Shown here piece by piece: positions 53,062 to 62,266 of a stretch of DNA of 64,000 nt. Within the stretch, counting starts at the first letter, position 1, and each line of letters opens with the position of its first letter. The translations under genes were made by a program, and so were the position numbers. The notes below the pieces were generated by a model, which was not told the origin of the DNA, ran no database searches, and was given only the letters and a program-made list of their open reading frames with translations. Origin of the DNA: Chloroflexota bacterium (GTDB taxonomy: Bacteria; Chloroflexota; Anaerolineae; Anaerolineales; Anaerolineaceae). The stretch is taken from assembly GCA_016838895.1 (NCBI GenBank), contig JAEKNU010000016.1, positions 1-64,000 of the forward strand. The letters are read 5' to 3'.

Positions 53062-55079
53062 GCAGGAACACTGTAAAGCAGCATACTACCATCCGCATTG
53101 ACAAACAACAATATTCGTCCATCTGCCGAGAAAAAGAGCTCCGCTCCTCGGGCAGGATTTTCTATTTGAAGTACAATCTCTGCTTGTTCTGTATCCCAAA
53201 AAAACAACGCTTTGCCACTAAATACCAGCAATTTGCCATCAGGAGAATAAACAGCCGAATCCGCGCGCACTTCTGCTAGATGTTCCACTACATTCATTGA
53301 TGCAGGATTCAATAACTGCAATCGGCGATCAGCTTTGTAAGGTTGAAGCAGCAACCCATCTTGATTTACGGTAAGCAATCGTCCATCGATCACCTCACTG
53401 ATTGATTCATCTGCAAAATCATAGATCTGCGTTTGACCAGCACCGCTGCCCACCAGATAACGTTCACCATATGAAAGTTGTAGATCGTCCAATGCAATGT
53501 CCCAATCCTGTTTGGACAAATAATTTCCACTGGATGTTTGCCAAATTCCTGTGGTACCCTGACCAGTTTGAGCCACCAGCATATCATATTCAGTGGAAAC
53601 CAATAACGCAAGTGGTACATGACTTAAACCACGTAATATCTTATCCACTTCCAATGAGGTCATATCCAGTAATTCAATTGTTCGGTTACCATACCCCACA
53701 GCAATCATGGATTCCGAAATCGTATATGCACTGACCTGATTATCAGTTGATAGTAGATTTTGTAGTGTGTCCCCACTTTGTAAATCAACTTCATGCAAGG
53801 AACCATCCAGACCAACCTGATAAAGCATATTCTCAGTAGTACAGACCGCGTCATAATTCAAATCCGTTGCCAGGTTCAGCGGCAGTACTTCAGTCTGCAT
53901 TATTTCCTGTGTTTCCTGATCAATTTCAAAAAAGATCAAATCCTGCCCCAGTAAAACAAATTGTGAACCATCTGGTGAAATGCGGATCTTCACTGGAAAT
54001 TGATCTAGCAAATCAGACAAATCAAAACTCGAAATCACTTTTGATTTTGCACTTTCCCACAAACGCACTTGATCGGTGTGCAAACTGATCGTCCACTCAC
54101 CATTCCCTGTAATATCCAGGTCAAGCACTTCTTTATTGAAATTTTTTAAAAGCCCTATGGTCGTACCATTTGTTAAGTTTTGTACACGCATTTGCCAGGT
54201 CTGATTCACCGCGGCCGCATTACCATCGGCGGAGAAACGTACTGTTGTTCCGGTACGTTGATTTGCATCCATACCAAAATAAAATTCCTCTTCCGCTTCA
54301 GCAGTATGCATATGCCAGCCCTTTATCGGTTCAATCGGAGACCAGGTAAAGGCAAGTTCATCATTATTGCTGAATCCCAATGCCAAACTGCCAGAAAGTG
54401 TAGTAGCAAATTGAGGTTTCAGAACATCAGTTTCCATATTCCACAATTGCACAGCCTTCTGCCAATCCGCAGATAACACATATTCCCCATTATGAGATAC
54501 TGCAACTGCCGTGATGGGCAGCACTGTACCCAACGAAATCATTTCCTGACTTTCTTCTTGAATATCATATAACAGCAGCTTACCCTGGGTACCGCCGCCA
54601 TAAATCGTCCTGCCATCCGGAGAAAAAGCAATCCGATAGAGTGGAAACTCCAGTGGAATACGCTGAGAAATATCCATGGATTGCATATCGATCAACAACA
54701 TATAACGAGACGTACTAACGGCAATGGTTTCTTCATTGGGAGACCATTCCACTGCATAAGCCACCCCATTCCCCCATCGCCCAATCTCTTGCAGATTTTT
54801 GATATTCTTTGCCGAAATCACTTCAATTTCCGCCGGAACAGATTCACCCTCGCGAATCGAAACAAATGGCGTTGCGGTTGCACTTGGTTCAGGCGATGAC
54901 GTGGCTGTGGGTAAAACCGGTGTAATGGTTTGCGTGATGTCTTCGGAGCCCGTTTCAGTAGGCAGTAAACCAGAAGCACCCGAGCAGCCGCTAATCACAA
55001 GGATCATGCCAAATAAAATAATCAATTTAACCCAATGGATCGCTTGTTTCAACCTGCCGCGAGTGCTTCCGTTTGTCAT
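53058..55079 (-). CDS. WD40 beta-propeller lipoprotein
   Basis: 673 residues. A signal with lipobox VISGC (Cys32), a Thr/Ser/Pro-rich linker (TITPVLPTATSSPEPSATATP), then a propeller of about seven to ten WD40-like repeats: AVEWSPNEETIAVSTSRYMLLID, RIAFSPDGRTIYGGGTQGKLLLYD, AVAVSHNGEYVLSADWQKAVQLWN, SAVYSPDGKLLVFSGKALFFWD. The repeats carry S-P/H-D/N-G and W-D endings. An exported protein-binding scaffold is likely; the partner is unknown. Ten bases downstream of the M20 peptidase gene on the same strand. Confidence 0.82.
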   Translation of the reverse strand: MTNGSTRGRLKQAIHWVKLIILFGMILVISGCSGASGLLPTETGSEDITQTITPVLPTATSSPEPSATATPFVSIREGESVPAEIEVISAKNIKNLQEIGRWGNGVAYAVEWSPNEETIAVSTSRYMLLIDMQSMDISQRIPLEFPLYRIAFSPDGRTIYGGGTQGKLLLYDIQEESQEMISLGTVLPITAVAVSHNGEYVLSADWQKAVQLWNMETDVLKPQFATTLSGSLALGFSNNDELAFTWSPIEPIKGWHMHTAEAEEEFYFGMDANQRTGTTVRFSADGNAAAVNQTWQMRVQNLTNGTTIGLLKNFNKEVLDLDITGNGEWTISLHTDQVRLWESAKSKVISSFDLSDLLDQFPVKIRISPDGSQFVLLGQDLIFFEIDQETQEIMQTEVLPLNLATDLNYDAVCTTENMLYQVGLDGSLHEVDLQSGDTLQNLLSTDNQVSAYTISESMIAVGYGNRTIELLDMTSLEVDKILRGLSHVPLALLVSTEYDMLVAQTGQGTTGIWQTSSGNYLSKQDWDIALDDLQLSYGERYLVGSGAGQTQIYDFADESISEVIDGRLLTVNQDGLLLQPYKADRRLQLLNPASMNVVEHLAEVRADSAVYSPDGKLLVFSGKALFFWDTEQAEIVLQIENPARGAELFFSADGRILLFVNADGSMLLYSVPA

Positions 55080-55088
55080 AAAATGCCC

Positions 55089-56555
55089 CTAAAAATCTTT
55101 ATCAAAGGCCTTGATCAATGCGCCAAAGAACTGCACCATCTGCTCCAGTGCAGCAATTTCCACCCGTTCATTAATGCCATGCACGCCGCCTAATGCCTCT
55201 GAGGTCATATACAAAGGCATGAAACGGTACACATTCTGACATACTGCATAATAATGTCGTGAATCCGTTGCAGCCGGGAAAATCTGGCAGGCCACGGGTA
55301 CGTTATTGAATGTCTTCTGTATGGTTTCTTTTAAAATCATATAAGCTGCACTATCTGTATTGGAAACTGGCGATGCATCCCAAATTATTTCTTTATTCGG
55401 AATCAATTGGATACGCTCATCTTTAATTACATTGCGCATATGCTCCAATACATCAGCCACGCATTCACCTGGTATTACACGGAAATTAACAGTGGCTTTG
55501 GCACTGGGCGGCAGGATATTATCCTTGATTCCACCATTGATCAAGGTCACCGCTGTCGTTGTACGAATCGATGCATCCCCGCGTGGATTCTTGCGCATTT
55601 CACTGATTACAACAGACTTGAATAACCACATATTGGCAAAAGCCATACGTAAAACAAAAGGCAACGATTTGCCCAATGCGCGCATTAACGGCAACATCAT
55701 TTCCGGCTCAGCCGGCATAGGATGATCTTCCAGCCGTATAATAGCTTTGGACATCACCCCAATGGCTGTATGATGCGGCGGCATAGAGGAATGCCCGGGA
55801 TTCATTTCCAGGGACATATCAATCGTGGCCATACCTTTTTCGGCAATACCCACCATCGCAAATGGATCATCAACCCCATCCAATAAACCAGAGAGAATCA
55901 TACCGCCTTCATCAATCACGGCTTCCAGGCTGATCTTCTGCTCTTTCAGCCATTCCACAATCTTTGCTGCACCACGGATTCCCCCGATTTCTTCATCATG
56001 GCCGAAGGCCAGATAGATAGTGCGTTCTGGCTGATAACCTGATTCGATCAGGCGCTCCACGCTCTCCAACACCGCCACAACTTGATTCTTCATGTCCAGC
56101 GCGCCGCGCCCCCAGACCCAACCATCCACAATCTCACCAGAAAAAGGTGCGTGTGTCCATTTCGCTACATCATTCTCATCCACCGGCACGACATCCTGAT
56201 GGCCAGCAAATAATATCGGCTTCAGATCCGTGTTTTTTCCTTTCCAGGTAAATAACAGCGCATCCCCGTTAATCAATTGCTTTTCACAGATTTTATGTAC
56301 CTGGGGGAAATTCTTCTCCAGCACGTCGCGCAGCTCCTTAAGAACTTTTGCATCAGGTGGCTGCGATTCACTGAATGATATGGTTTGGCATTGTATCGCT
56401 CTGGAAAGGCGTTCTGCCACTCGTTCAGGCTGCGGGTCAAAGACCTGTCCCTGCTCAAAATCAGGAACGACTTCCCCAAAAGTAAATGTACGGATAAAAA
56501 TAACCAGTACAAGTACACCAATCAAAACACCTAAAATGATAAAAAATAGATCCAT
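55089..56555 (-). CDS. M20-family zinc carboxypeptidase
   Basis: 488 residues of CPS1-like length. N-terminal hydrophobic segment (LFFIILGVLIGVLVLVIFI) anchors it. The metal site is complete: His in FAGHQDVVP, bridging Asp in WGRGALDMKNQ, catalytic Glu in GHDEEIGG, and later ligands near DEGGMI and a His in GVHGINERVE. The dimerisation domain (MNPGHSSMPPHHTAIGV) sits between. It should cleave C-terminal residues from peptides, probably outside the membrane. It is the first gene of a pair with the WD40 lipoprotein. Confidence 0.88.
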   Translation of the reverse strand: MDLFFIILGVLIGVLVLVIFIRTFTFGEVVPDFEQGQVFDPQPERVAERLSRAIQCQTISFSESQPPDAKVLKELRDVLEKNFPQVHKICEKQLINGDALLFTWKGKNTDLKPILFAGHQDVVPVDENDVAKWTHAPFSGEIVDGWVWGRGALDMKNQVVAVLESVERLIESGYQPERTIYLAFGHDEEIGGIRGAAKIVEWLKEQKISLEAVIDEGGMILSGLLDGVDDPFAMVGIAEKGMATIDMSLEMNPGHSSMPPHHTAIGVMSKAIIRLEDHPMPAEPEMMLPLMRALGKSLPFVLRMAFANMWLFKSVVISEMRKNPRGDASIRTTTAVTLINGGIKDNILPPSAKATVNFRVIPGECVADVLEHMRNVIKDERIQLIPNKEIIWDASPVSNTDSAAYMILKETIQKTFNNVPVACQIFPAATDSRHYYAVCQNVYRFMPLYMTSEALGGVHGINERVEIAALEQMVQFFGALIKAFDKDF

Positions 56556-56723
56556 ATTGCAAATCCTTTATGTTCAGATACTTTATTTTACTTCGAATTA
56601 CATCCATTCTACATGTGGATTCCATGACAACAATATCATCCATTTCTCAGTCATGTTTCAAGTCAATCTCTGGTAAGATATCTCCATATCAGTTGATAAA
56701 TCCACCCGAGGTTATTTGCCATT

Positions 56724-57926
56724 ATGCATTCCCGAGTCTTTCGTTACACCATGTTTGGTTCCCTCTATTTCACCCAGGGTACCGTATTAGGGTACTTCGC
56801 TTCATTAAATGCCCTTTATTTGCTGGACCATGGTTTGACCATGGAAAACGTAGGCATCATGTCTATGATAGCGTTGCTGCCTTTCGTTCTAAAGATTTTT
56901 ATGGGCTTGTTAAGCGATAAAGTTAACCTCTTTGGTTGGGGACATCGCCGCCCGTATATCTTCATTGGTCTTGGCATTCAAACACTATGTTTGATTATCG
57001 TCCCCTATGTCAATCCGGGAACCCATTTTCCATGGTTTGTATTTGTAGCTTTTATGCTTCAAGCCGGTATGGCACTATACGATACCTGTACCGATGGTAT
57101 GGCAATTGACACCACTCCCCCGGAAGAAGAAAGTATTATTCAGGGTTTCATGGTTGGAGGACGCGCCATTGGCACAATTTTATCAGCTACTCTGGTGGGT
57201 ATTCTGGCATATCAAGGGAATTGGAATTACGTGTTCTGGCTGCTTGCCATACTAACCCTGCTCCCCTTACCATTTGTTATCCGCATGTCCGAGGAAAAGG
57301 AAGTAGGAGAACGCGAATTCAAATGGGCTGCGTTTGCTCAGTTTAAAAATGTTTCTATTATTCTCTTATCCATCATCGGCTTCCTCACATTTTTCATCAT
57401 CGCCGGCGTAAATCAGGTGATGAATCCCTTCTTCACTGAAAAGTTGGATATCAACTATCAAATCGCAGGTAGTGTGGCATCTTTGTGGGGAATTGGTGTT
57501 GTTCTTGGGGGTATGCTAACAGGCTGGTTGATCAAGAAATTCGGTTACAAACGCATGATATATTTTGTAATTCTCTTTGCAGCAGTCAGTATTGGCTTTA
57601 TGTCTACCGTTCAATCCGCAGGTCTTATGTGGGTTATTGCTGCCCTTTTCGGTTATGCATATGGATCCTACCAAACCACGTACTACGCCCTTTCCATGGC
57701 GAATGTAGACAAGAATGTAGCCGCCACGATGTACTCCATTTTAATGGCAATTTCCAATATTGGACAAGGTGTTGGTATGGCCATTATTGGAATGTTGGTT
57801 GTTAATCAAGGATACGTACCTGCTTTGTTGGTTTTTGCTGCCATCAATTTCTTGGTAATTCCCATTGCATTCTTATTCATCCGTAAGCATAATCAACAAC
57901 CAGGCTTACAACCACAAGCTGTATAA
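56724..57926 (+). CDS. MFS transporter
   Basis: 400 residues, 12 membrane segments. The first-half loop MGLLSDKVNLFGWGHRRPYIF matches the MFS motif (G-x3-D-x5-G-x-R-R-P). The second half has GWLIKKFGYKRMIY. DTCTDGMAIDTTPPEEE is the helix 4/5 region of AmpG/acetyl-CoA transporter-like and PucC-like subfamilies. Substrate unresolved. Start at 56724 by length and helix 1; Shine-Dalgarno weak. Confidence 0.85.
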   Translation: MHSRVFRYTMFGSLYFTQGTVLGYFASLNALYLLDHGLTMENVGIMSMIALLPFVLKIFMGLLSDKVNLFGWGHRRPYIFIGLGIQTLCLIIVPYVNPGTHFPWFVFVAFMLQAGMALYDTCTDGMAIDTTPPEEESIIQGFMVGGRAIGTILSATLVGILAYQGNWNYVFWLLAILTLLPLPFVIRMSEEKEVGEREFKWAAFAQFKNVSIILLSIIGFLTFFIIAGVNQVMNPFFTEKLDINYQIAGSVASLWGIGVVLGGMLTGWLIKKFGYKRMIYFVILFAAVSIGFMSTVQSAGLMWVIAALFGYAYGSYQTTYYALSMANVDKNVAATMYSILMAISNIGQGVGMAIIGMLVVNQGYVPALLVFAAINFLVIPIAFLFIRKHNQQPGLQPQAV

Positions 57927-57945
57927 AAAACAACTTTAACAAAAC

Positions 57946-58008
57946 AGACCCTTAGGGATTTACTACCTGATTTTCTAGAAATAGAAACAGATAAAACCCT
58001 AAGGGTCT
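57946..58008. terminator. Bidirectional terminator between MFS and PLD genes
   Basis: Perfect 12-pair arms (57946-57957 with 57997-58008) around a 39-base loop that has its own small stem (TTTCTA/TAGAAA). It lies between convergent genes; TTAATTTATT follows on the plus strand. Confidence 0.65.
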
Positions 58009-58020
58009 TAATTTATTCAA

Positions 58021-59067
58021 TTACTTTGTTTTAATCGTTTCAAATGCGTTCAAAAACTGTTGGGCAGCCCCGCTGCTGTGAATAATCAACACATTCTCGT
58101 CATTTCGCTTTTCGGCATTCGCGCTGAAATTATAGGAACCCGTAATCACAATCTGCTCATCTATGATAATCACTTTGTGATGCATCTGCCCATCGATATT
58201 ATCCTGTTTGATATCAATCCCGGCCCGTAAGAAATCTTCATACTCACTCCCGGTATTGGATTTAATCTGGTCCGCATCCATCACGCCCAGCACCTGCACC
58301 CCGCTTTCTGCCCGCTCAATAATCGCATCCGCCAGTTTATCTGATGTAAATGAATATGCCATAATGATAATGGAATCAGTAGCCTGTTCAATAACATCAA
58401 GCATCGCATTACGAACGCCATCATCCGGCGAGAAATAGGTCTCCACCAATACATCCCCGACCTGCACCCGCGTATACGGGGTATTGCTTGGGCTGTCAGC
58501 ACTGAAGGAATACTCCTCATACATCTCGGCAAACTCCGCCGCATAGTTATTGGCAATTCTTTCATTGCTTACCCTGAGCATATTATTGTAATCATCTTCA
58601 CAGCCCGATTCGGTAAAATTCATTGATCCCATCCATACCTGCTGTCCATCAATAATCATGAACTTATTATGCATGGTCGATTTATCCGGATCATATACCA
58701 TTGAGATACCGGCATCAGCCAATTTTTGAGGAATTTTGTTGTCTTGCTTGTTGTCATCCAACACGATGCGTACTGCTACCCCACGTTGATTGGCGATAAT
58801 CAATGCATCTGCGATATCTTCCATATTGATGTTATACAACGCCAGATCAATGGAGTGCTGTGCACGATCGATCGCCGAAAGCAAAGGCACAGTTAATTCA
58901 CAATGATTCTGACGGTTAGGGCTGGTAAAATAGTACTGCATATCGGCGTTCGATGCAGTACTGGAGCCTGGGCTCAAATCAATGGCCTGCTCCGCATTCA
59001 AGGATGCACAGGCTGTCATCAACACAAATAAACTCAGGACAATCAGGCGTTGGACTTTATTTTTCAT
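58021..59067 (-). CDS. Phospholipase D-family lipoprotein
   Basis: 348 residues. Signal peptide with lipobox LMTAC (Cys20). Two HKD motifs: MHNKFMIIDGQQVWMGSMNFTE and MHHKVIIIDEQIVITGSYNFSANAEKRNDEN, each H-x-K-x4-D followed by the GS-x-N-F strand. This is a complete PLD superfamily active site, for hydrolysis of phospholipid or nucleic-acid phosphodiesters outside the membrane. NDDENVLI-type C-terminus is usual for the PLD/Nuc group. TATAAT lies six bases before the ATG, so the mRNA appears leaderless. Confidence 0.9.
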   Translation of the reverse strand: MKNKVQRLIVLSLFVLMTACASLNAEQAIDLSPGSSTASNADMQYYFTSPNRQNHCELTVPLLSAIDRAQHSIDLALYNINMEDIADALIIANQRGVAVRIVLDDNKQDNKIPQKLADAGISMVYDPDKSTMHNKFMIIDGQQVWMGSMNFTESGCEDDYNNMLRVSNERIANNYAAEFAEMYEEYSFSADSPSNTPYTRVQVGDVLVETYFSPDDGVRNAMLDVIEQATDSIIIMAYSFTSDKLADAIIERAESGVQVLGVMDADQIKSNTGSEYEDFLRAGIDIKQDNIDGQMHHKVIIIDEQIVITGSYNFSANAEKRNDENVLIIHSSGAAQQFLNAFETIKTK

Positions 59068-59073
59068 GAGCTG

Positions 59074-59103
59074 ATTATAGCACGCACGATCTGATTACAT
59101 CAA
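59074..59103 (-). promoter_or_regulatory. Promoter of the PLD lipoprotein gene
   Basis: Minus strand TTGATG (59103-59098), 18-base spacer, TATAAT (59079-59074), six bases before the start codon, predicting a leaderless transcript. Confidence 0.55.
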
Positions 59104-59142
59104 AACCGTTCAGCAAGAAGCCTGTACGGTTGCGGAGGTTTT

Positions 59143-59634
59143 ATGAAACGAACAGCATTGGTATTTTTTTTGATTAGCATATTGATACTGGGCGGTTGCA
59201 AAGCTAACACAGAAACCGAACCAGTAAAAGCACAACCTGAAAATAATACTGAATCCTATTGCTACCTTGGCACCTGCATCAAGAGTGCATTTGCCTCAGT
59301 TGATGAAGAATATTTCATGGTCCTTTTTGATATCACCCCTATCAATGGCATTATCGATGCCAACACCGCCCCTCAATTTACCACCCCGGTAACCATCCAT
59401 GTTGAGGACGATGATGGCACCGAATACGTAAACCAGGTCTTCACCCAGGAAGAGTATTATTGCTATGTGGGAAAAGACGTCCCCTGGGCAGTCGGACAGA
59501 TCACAGCCCTATGCGGCATCGGCATTCCGATTGAAGCTGACACGATTGTTCCTGCCCTGGATGATCACATCATTGTCAGCATCCCCGAATTTGGAGATTA
59601 TCAAGTGGAACTGGAAGTTGGGAATTCATTGTAA
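59143..59634 (+). CDS. Small lipoprotein of unknown function
   Basis: 163 residues. MKRTALVFFLISILILGGC is a clear lipoprotein signal (Cys19). The mature domain is beta-rich with four Cys in pairs (SYCYLGTC, YYCYVG, ALCGIG) and strands FMVLFDITPIN, VTIHVEDDDG, HIIVSIPEFGDYQVELEV. No family recognised. GGAGG precedes the ATG at 59143. It is divergent from the PLD gene. Confidence 0.7.
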   Translation: MKRTALVFFLISILILGGCKANTETEPVKAQPENNTESYCYLGTCIKSAFASVDEEYFMVLFDITPINGIIDANTAPQFTTPVTIHVEDDDGTEYVNQVFTQEEYYCYVGKDVPWAVGQITALCGIGIPIEADTIVPALDDHIIVSIPEFGDYQVELEVGNSL

Positions 59635-59643
59635 TAAAAGAAA

Positions 59644-59667
59644 CAGCCCGCCGAAAATGGTGGGCTG
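59644..59667. terminator. Bidirectional terminator
   Basis: Nine-pair stem (59644-59652 with 59659-59667, one G-U) and six-base loop between convergent genes. Confidence 0.7.
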
Positions 59668-59694
59668 ACTCATAATTTTATACTTACACCAATA

Positions 59695-60690
59695 TCAAAT
59701 CCTCAAATGACTCGCAAATTCGTATGAAATCAATTCTCCATTTTTAGTCTGTTTCCAACCTTTTTCTTCATGTAAATAATCGCGAATTTGTGTGGTAGTG
59801 TAATCTTTGAATTTATCTTTTACCGTTGCCAGAATGGCCAATTCCGCTGGCGTAAATAAAGACCAATCATGCGCTTCTGTGGAATACACCTCATAACAAT
59901 GCTCTTCTGTTATTCTTTCTTCAACCTGAAGTTCATTGCGCCATTCAGTCAATGCTGTCAGCCAGGTATTGAAATACTCCGCTTTCGGCACAAATGTTGT
60001 ACGAATATAACGCAACCCCGTAATCGATTCTCCATGCAATCGATAATGCATAAAATCAGCAAGCCAAAGGTAACCCTTCAATTTCGCTTTCTGCAGCGGG
60101 GTTTGAAAACAAAAAAATTTAATCGCTTGAAATAACTTTTCAGCATTGAACCCTGCATTCCCGCTATAGATATCCGCATCATATGACCCAAACTGCTCCA
60201 TGCACTCATTCAGTAAACCTTCATCACCTTGAATCAGGTCGTAGAGTTTATTTGAGAGCTCGGTATATCTTTCTTCTGAAAAATATTCTGACTTCTCAGC
60301 CAGGATGCTGCGCAGATTTTTAGGGTTGCTATACAAACGGATCATTTGATCATGTGCTTCAGTTTGCAAGGCACCATTTTCATATCGATTCAACGTGGCA
60401 ATACCGATACCCAACAAAAGGCTAAATTCCTTCTGAGTCAATCCAAATGATTTTCGCAATTTGATTAATTCGGATGGTTGCATCATCCCTTTCCGTTCCC
60501 GGTATACCATATTGGCAACTTCCTGCGCATCAGGAGCGGATGGATCTTTCTTAAAATCATTTTTACATTTCGTACAATGCAAATACTCCGATACAACTTG
60601 AACTTTTTCACCCCTCACATGTAATTCTTCATTATGCTCCACAAGTGATTGCTCAGAATTTTCCTTACAAACCGGGCAATAACCATTCAT
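59695..60690 (-). CDS. MqsA-like zinc-finger/HTH protein fused to a Panacea (SocA) antitoxin domain
   Basis: 331 residues in three parts. N-terminal zinc finger: CPVCKEN and CTKCKND (MqsA style). HTH: RKGMMQPSELIKLRKSFGLTQKEFSLLLGIGIATLNRYENGALQTEAHDQMIRL (about 65-118). C-terminal Panacea/SocA domain: FNAEKLFQAIKFFC, KLKGYLWLADFMHYRLHGESITGLRYIRTTFVPKA, TPAELAILATVKDKFKDYTTTQIRDYLHEEKGW. Panacea antitoxins neutralise diverse toxins. No toxin is fused or overlapping. Two palindromes overlap its promoter, so it probably represses itself. Confidence 0.85.
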   Translation of the reverse strand: MNGYCPVCKENSEQSLVEHNEELHVRGEKVQVVSEYLHCTKCKNDFKKDPSAPDAQEVANMVYRERKGMMQPSELIKLRKSFGLTQKEFSLLLGIGIATLNRYENGALQTEAHDQMIRLYSNPKNLRSILAEKSEYFSEERYTELSNKLYDLIQGDEGLLNECMEQFGSYDADIYSGNAGFNAEKLFQAIKFFCFQTPLQKAKLKGYLWLADFMHYRLHGESITGLRYIRTTFVPKAEYFNTWLTALTEWRNELQVEERITEEHCYEVYSTEAHDWSLFTPAELAILATVKDKFKDYTTTQIRDYLHEEKGWKQTKNGELISYEFASHLRI

Positions 60691-60742
60691 CTAAACCCTC
60701 CATTGCAAATATGCACTCGATATATTTTCTTTTTATGTATTC

Positions 60743-60771
60743 ATTATATCAATTGATGTATTGTTTGTCTA
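60743..60771 (-). promoter_or_regulatory. Promoter of the Panacea-domain gene
   Basis: Minus strand TAGACA (60771-60766), 17-base spacer, TATAAT (60748-60743). Both operator palindromes cover or abut it. Confidence 0.6.
60745..60760. promoter_or_regulatory. Inner operator palindrome of the Panacea-domain gene
   Basis: TATATCA-AT-TGATGTA, one mismatch from perfect symmetry; overlaps the -10 box. Same half-site TATATCA as the outer operator. Confidence 0.55.
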
Positions 60772-60772
60772 T

Positions 60773-60790
60773 ATATATCATTTGATATAT
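60773..60790. promoter_or_regulatory. Outer operator palindrome of the Panacea-domain gene
   Basis: ATATATCA-TT-TGATATAT, perfectly symmetric; one base beyond the -35 box. Centre-to-centre distance to the inner site is about 29 bases, near three helical turns, suggesting cooperative binding. Confidence 0.6.
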
Positions 60791-60808
60791 TCTCCATCAC
60801 GCAACAAT

Positions 60809-60839
60809 AAAAAAAGACTGTCGTTTCCGGCAGCCTTTC
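60809..60839 (-). terminator. Terminator of the 120-aa protein gene
   Basis: Imperfect 11-base arms (from 60813 and to 60839, two mismatches or wobbles) which on the minus strand run into seven T. Sequence is very like the terminator at 61271-61297. Confidence 0.65.
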
Positions 60840-60857
60840 TATCATATCGCGATGACT

Positions 60858-61220
60858 TTATATTTCCAAATTTTGTTCTAGTCTAAAAAATTCTTCAACA
60901 AACTTTCCCAAAAACCTGTCTTTTATCCAGGAATATCGATAGCGATTAAATGAATATTCGCATAGAATCACTAATGCACTTCCTGGCGGCTTTTCTGATC
61001 TTGATATATTAATCGTTACTATTTTTGCAGGTACAAACAGGGACATTTCCATGAATCCAGAAATAAACCCTTCTTCACTGAATTTTTGAATAATATCGAC
61101 TTTCAAATTCTGCAACGCCAATCTGGCAATCTCAAAAACTTCCCTCTCCGTTAATCGGGAGTAGATCTTGCGCTGCTCATTATGGCGCTTGATGTCAAAA
61201 TTATAGATGAAATCCAACAT
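60858..61220 (-). CDS. Hypothetical protein, 120 aa, flanked by similar terminators
   Basis: An alpha/beta protein with no membrane segment or signal: basic, aromatic N-terminus (MLDFIYNFDIKRHNEQRKIYSRLTEREVFEIARLALQNLKVDII), three beta strands (GFISGFMEMSLFV, KIVTINISRSE, SALVILCEYSF) and a basic aromatic tail (NRYRYSWIKDRFLGKFVEEFFRLEQ). No family recognised. It lies upstream of the Panacea-domain gene on the same strand but is separated by a terminator, so it is not a classic overlapping toxin. A role as the partner toxin is possible but unsupported. Confidence 0.55.
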   Translation of the reverse strand: MLDFIYNFDIKRHNEQRKIYSRLTEREVFEIARLALQNLKVDIIQKFSEEGFISGFMEMSLFVPAKIVTINISRSEKPPGSALVILCEYSFNRYRYSWIKDRFLGKFVEEFFRLEQNLEI

Positions 61221-61270
61221 TATTCACCTGCCTGATATTTATTATAAGATGAAAACAATTGTCAACGCAT

Positions 61271-61297
61271 AAAAAAAGACTGCCGTCTCCGACAGTC
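61271..61297 (-). terminator. Terminator of the membrane coiled-coil gene
   Basis: Eight-pair stem (61278-61285 with 61290-61297, one wobble), followed on the minus strand by seven T. It lies 22 bases after the stop at 61319. Confidence 0.8.
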
Positions 61298-61318
61298 TCC
61301 TCACATCAAACGCGAATT

Positions 61319-62044
61319 TTACTTATCAATCAAACCCTGCAATAACTTATCAAATTCCAGCACCCAATCGACCATCACATCCAGGTCCGATTCGGCAGCT
61401 TTGACATCATTGCCAAATTCAGAAATCACCAAATCAAGCCGTGTGTCAAGTCGTTCAGCATCCGCCTTATTGGCTTTGCGCAACTCAGGTAGGGCGACAT
61501 CCAATACGTTCCTGGCACTTGCCAATTTCTTCTTGGCTTCTATATAATTCTTACTCTGAATGTACATTTGTGCATCAACCACCATGCCATAAATCCGCAG
61601 CAATTCATTTTGCGCAGTAGCATAAGCATAATCCTCAACCAGGTCATCATATGCCGTGGTCATATCTGTCAACGCAGCATCTACTTCTTCCAAAGTGCTA
61701 ACAGTATCATTCAATTGTACAGTGGTGCTACGTAAGGTTTCCGTTGTAGAAACCAACTGATTTTTCACGGGTTGGTAAAGCACGAAATAAGCCACCAGTA
61801 CGCCGGTTGCAAATAAAGCAATAATTATTACCAATAAACGCAAAAAGGATTTGTTGAATCGTCCCAGACGCGTATCCTCATTGAAAAGGAACGCCATAAA
61901 ACGTTTCAACCAACCTGGTCTTTTGTCTACCGGTTGTGATTGTTCTTCTTCCCCAGAAGGCACTGCCTCTACAACCTCGGCTGCAGTTTCCAGTGGTTCT
62001 TGATTTTCGTCATTTTGTTCAGTAGAGATTACATTTTCATCCAT
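61319..62044 (-). CDS. Single-pass membrane protein with coiled coil
   Basis: 241 residues. Acidic N-terminus (QNDENQEPLETAAEVVEAVPSGEEEQ), one membrane helix at about 67-90 (FLRLLVIIIALFATGVLVAYFVL), then a long helical exterior with heptads (TTVQLNDTVSTLEEVDAALTDMTTAYDDLVEDYAYA and YIEAKKKLASARNVLDVALPELRKANKADAERLDTRLDLVISEFGNDVKAAESDLDVM). Possible envelope scaffold. No family assigned. Confidence 0.65.
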   Translation of the reverse strand: MDENVISTEQNDENQEPLETAAEVVEAVPSGEEEQSQPVDKRPGWLKRFMAFLFNEDTRLGRFNKSFLRLLVIIIALFATGVLVAYFVLYQPVKNQLVSTTETLRSTTVQLNDTVSTLEEVDAALTDMTTAYDDLVEDYAYATAQNELLRIYGMVVDAQMYIQSKNYIEAKKKLASARNVLDVALPELRKANKADAERLDTRLDLVISEFGNDVKAAESDLDVMVDWVLEFDKLLQGLIDK

Positions 62045-62266
62045 ATAAACTCCTTACTCCAAAAGGATGCTACCTTTCATTTTCTGATTAATCATTATTT
62101 TCAGCGTCAAGGATTTCCAGGCCGCCCAATACCAATATTCATCTTGTATAGATTTTGGGGAGAATAATACACATTCCCATATATCATAAGTATACTCAAG
62201 CTGGTTTCTCCCTGCAAATACAACTTTCCCATAAATCCAACCAAAAGGAGATATTTTCAGTTGAAA

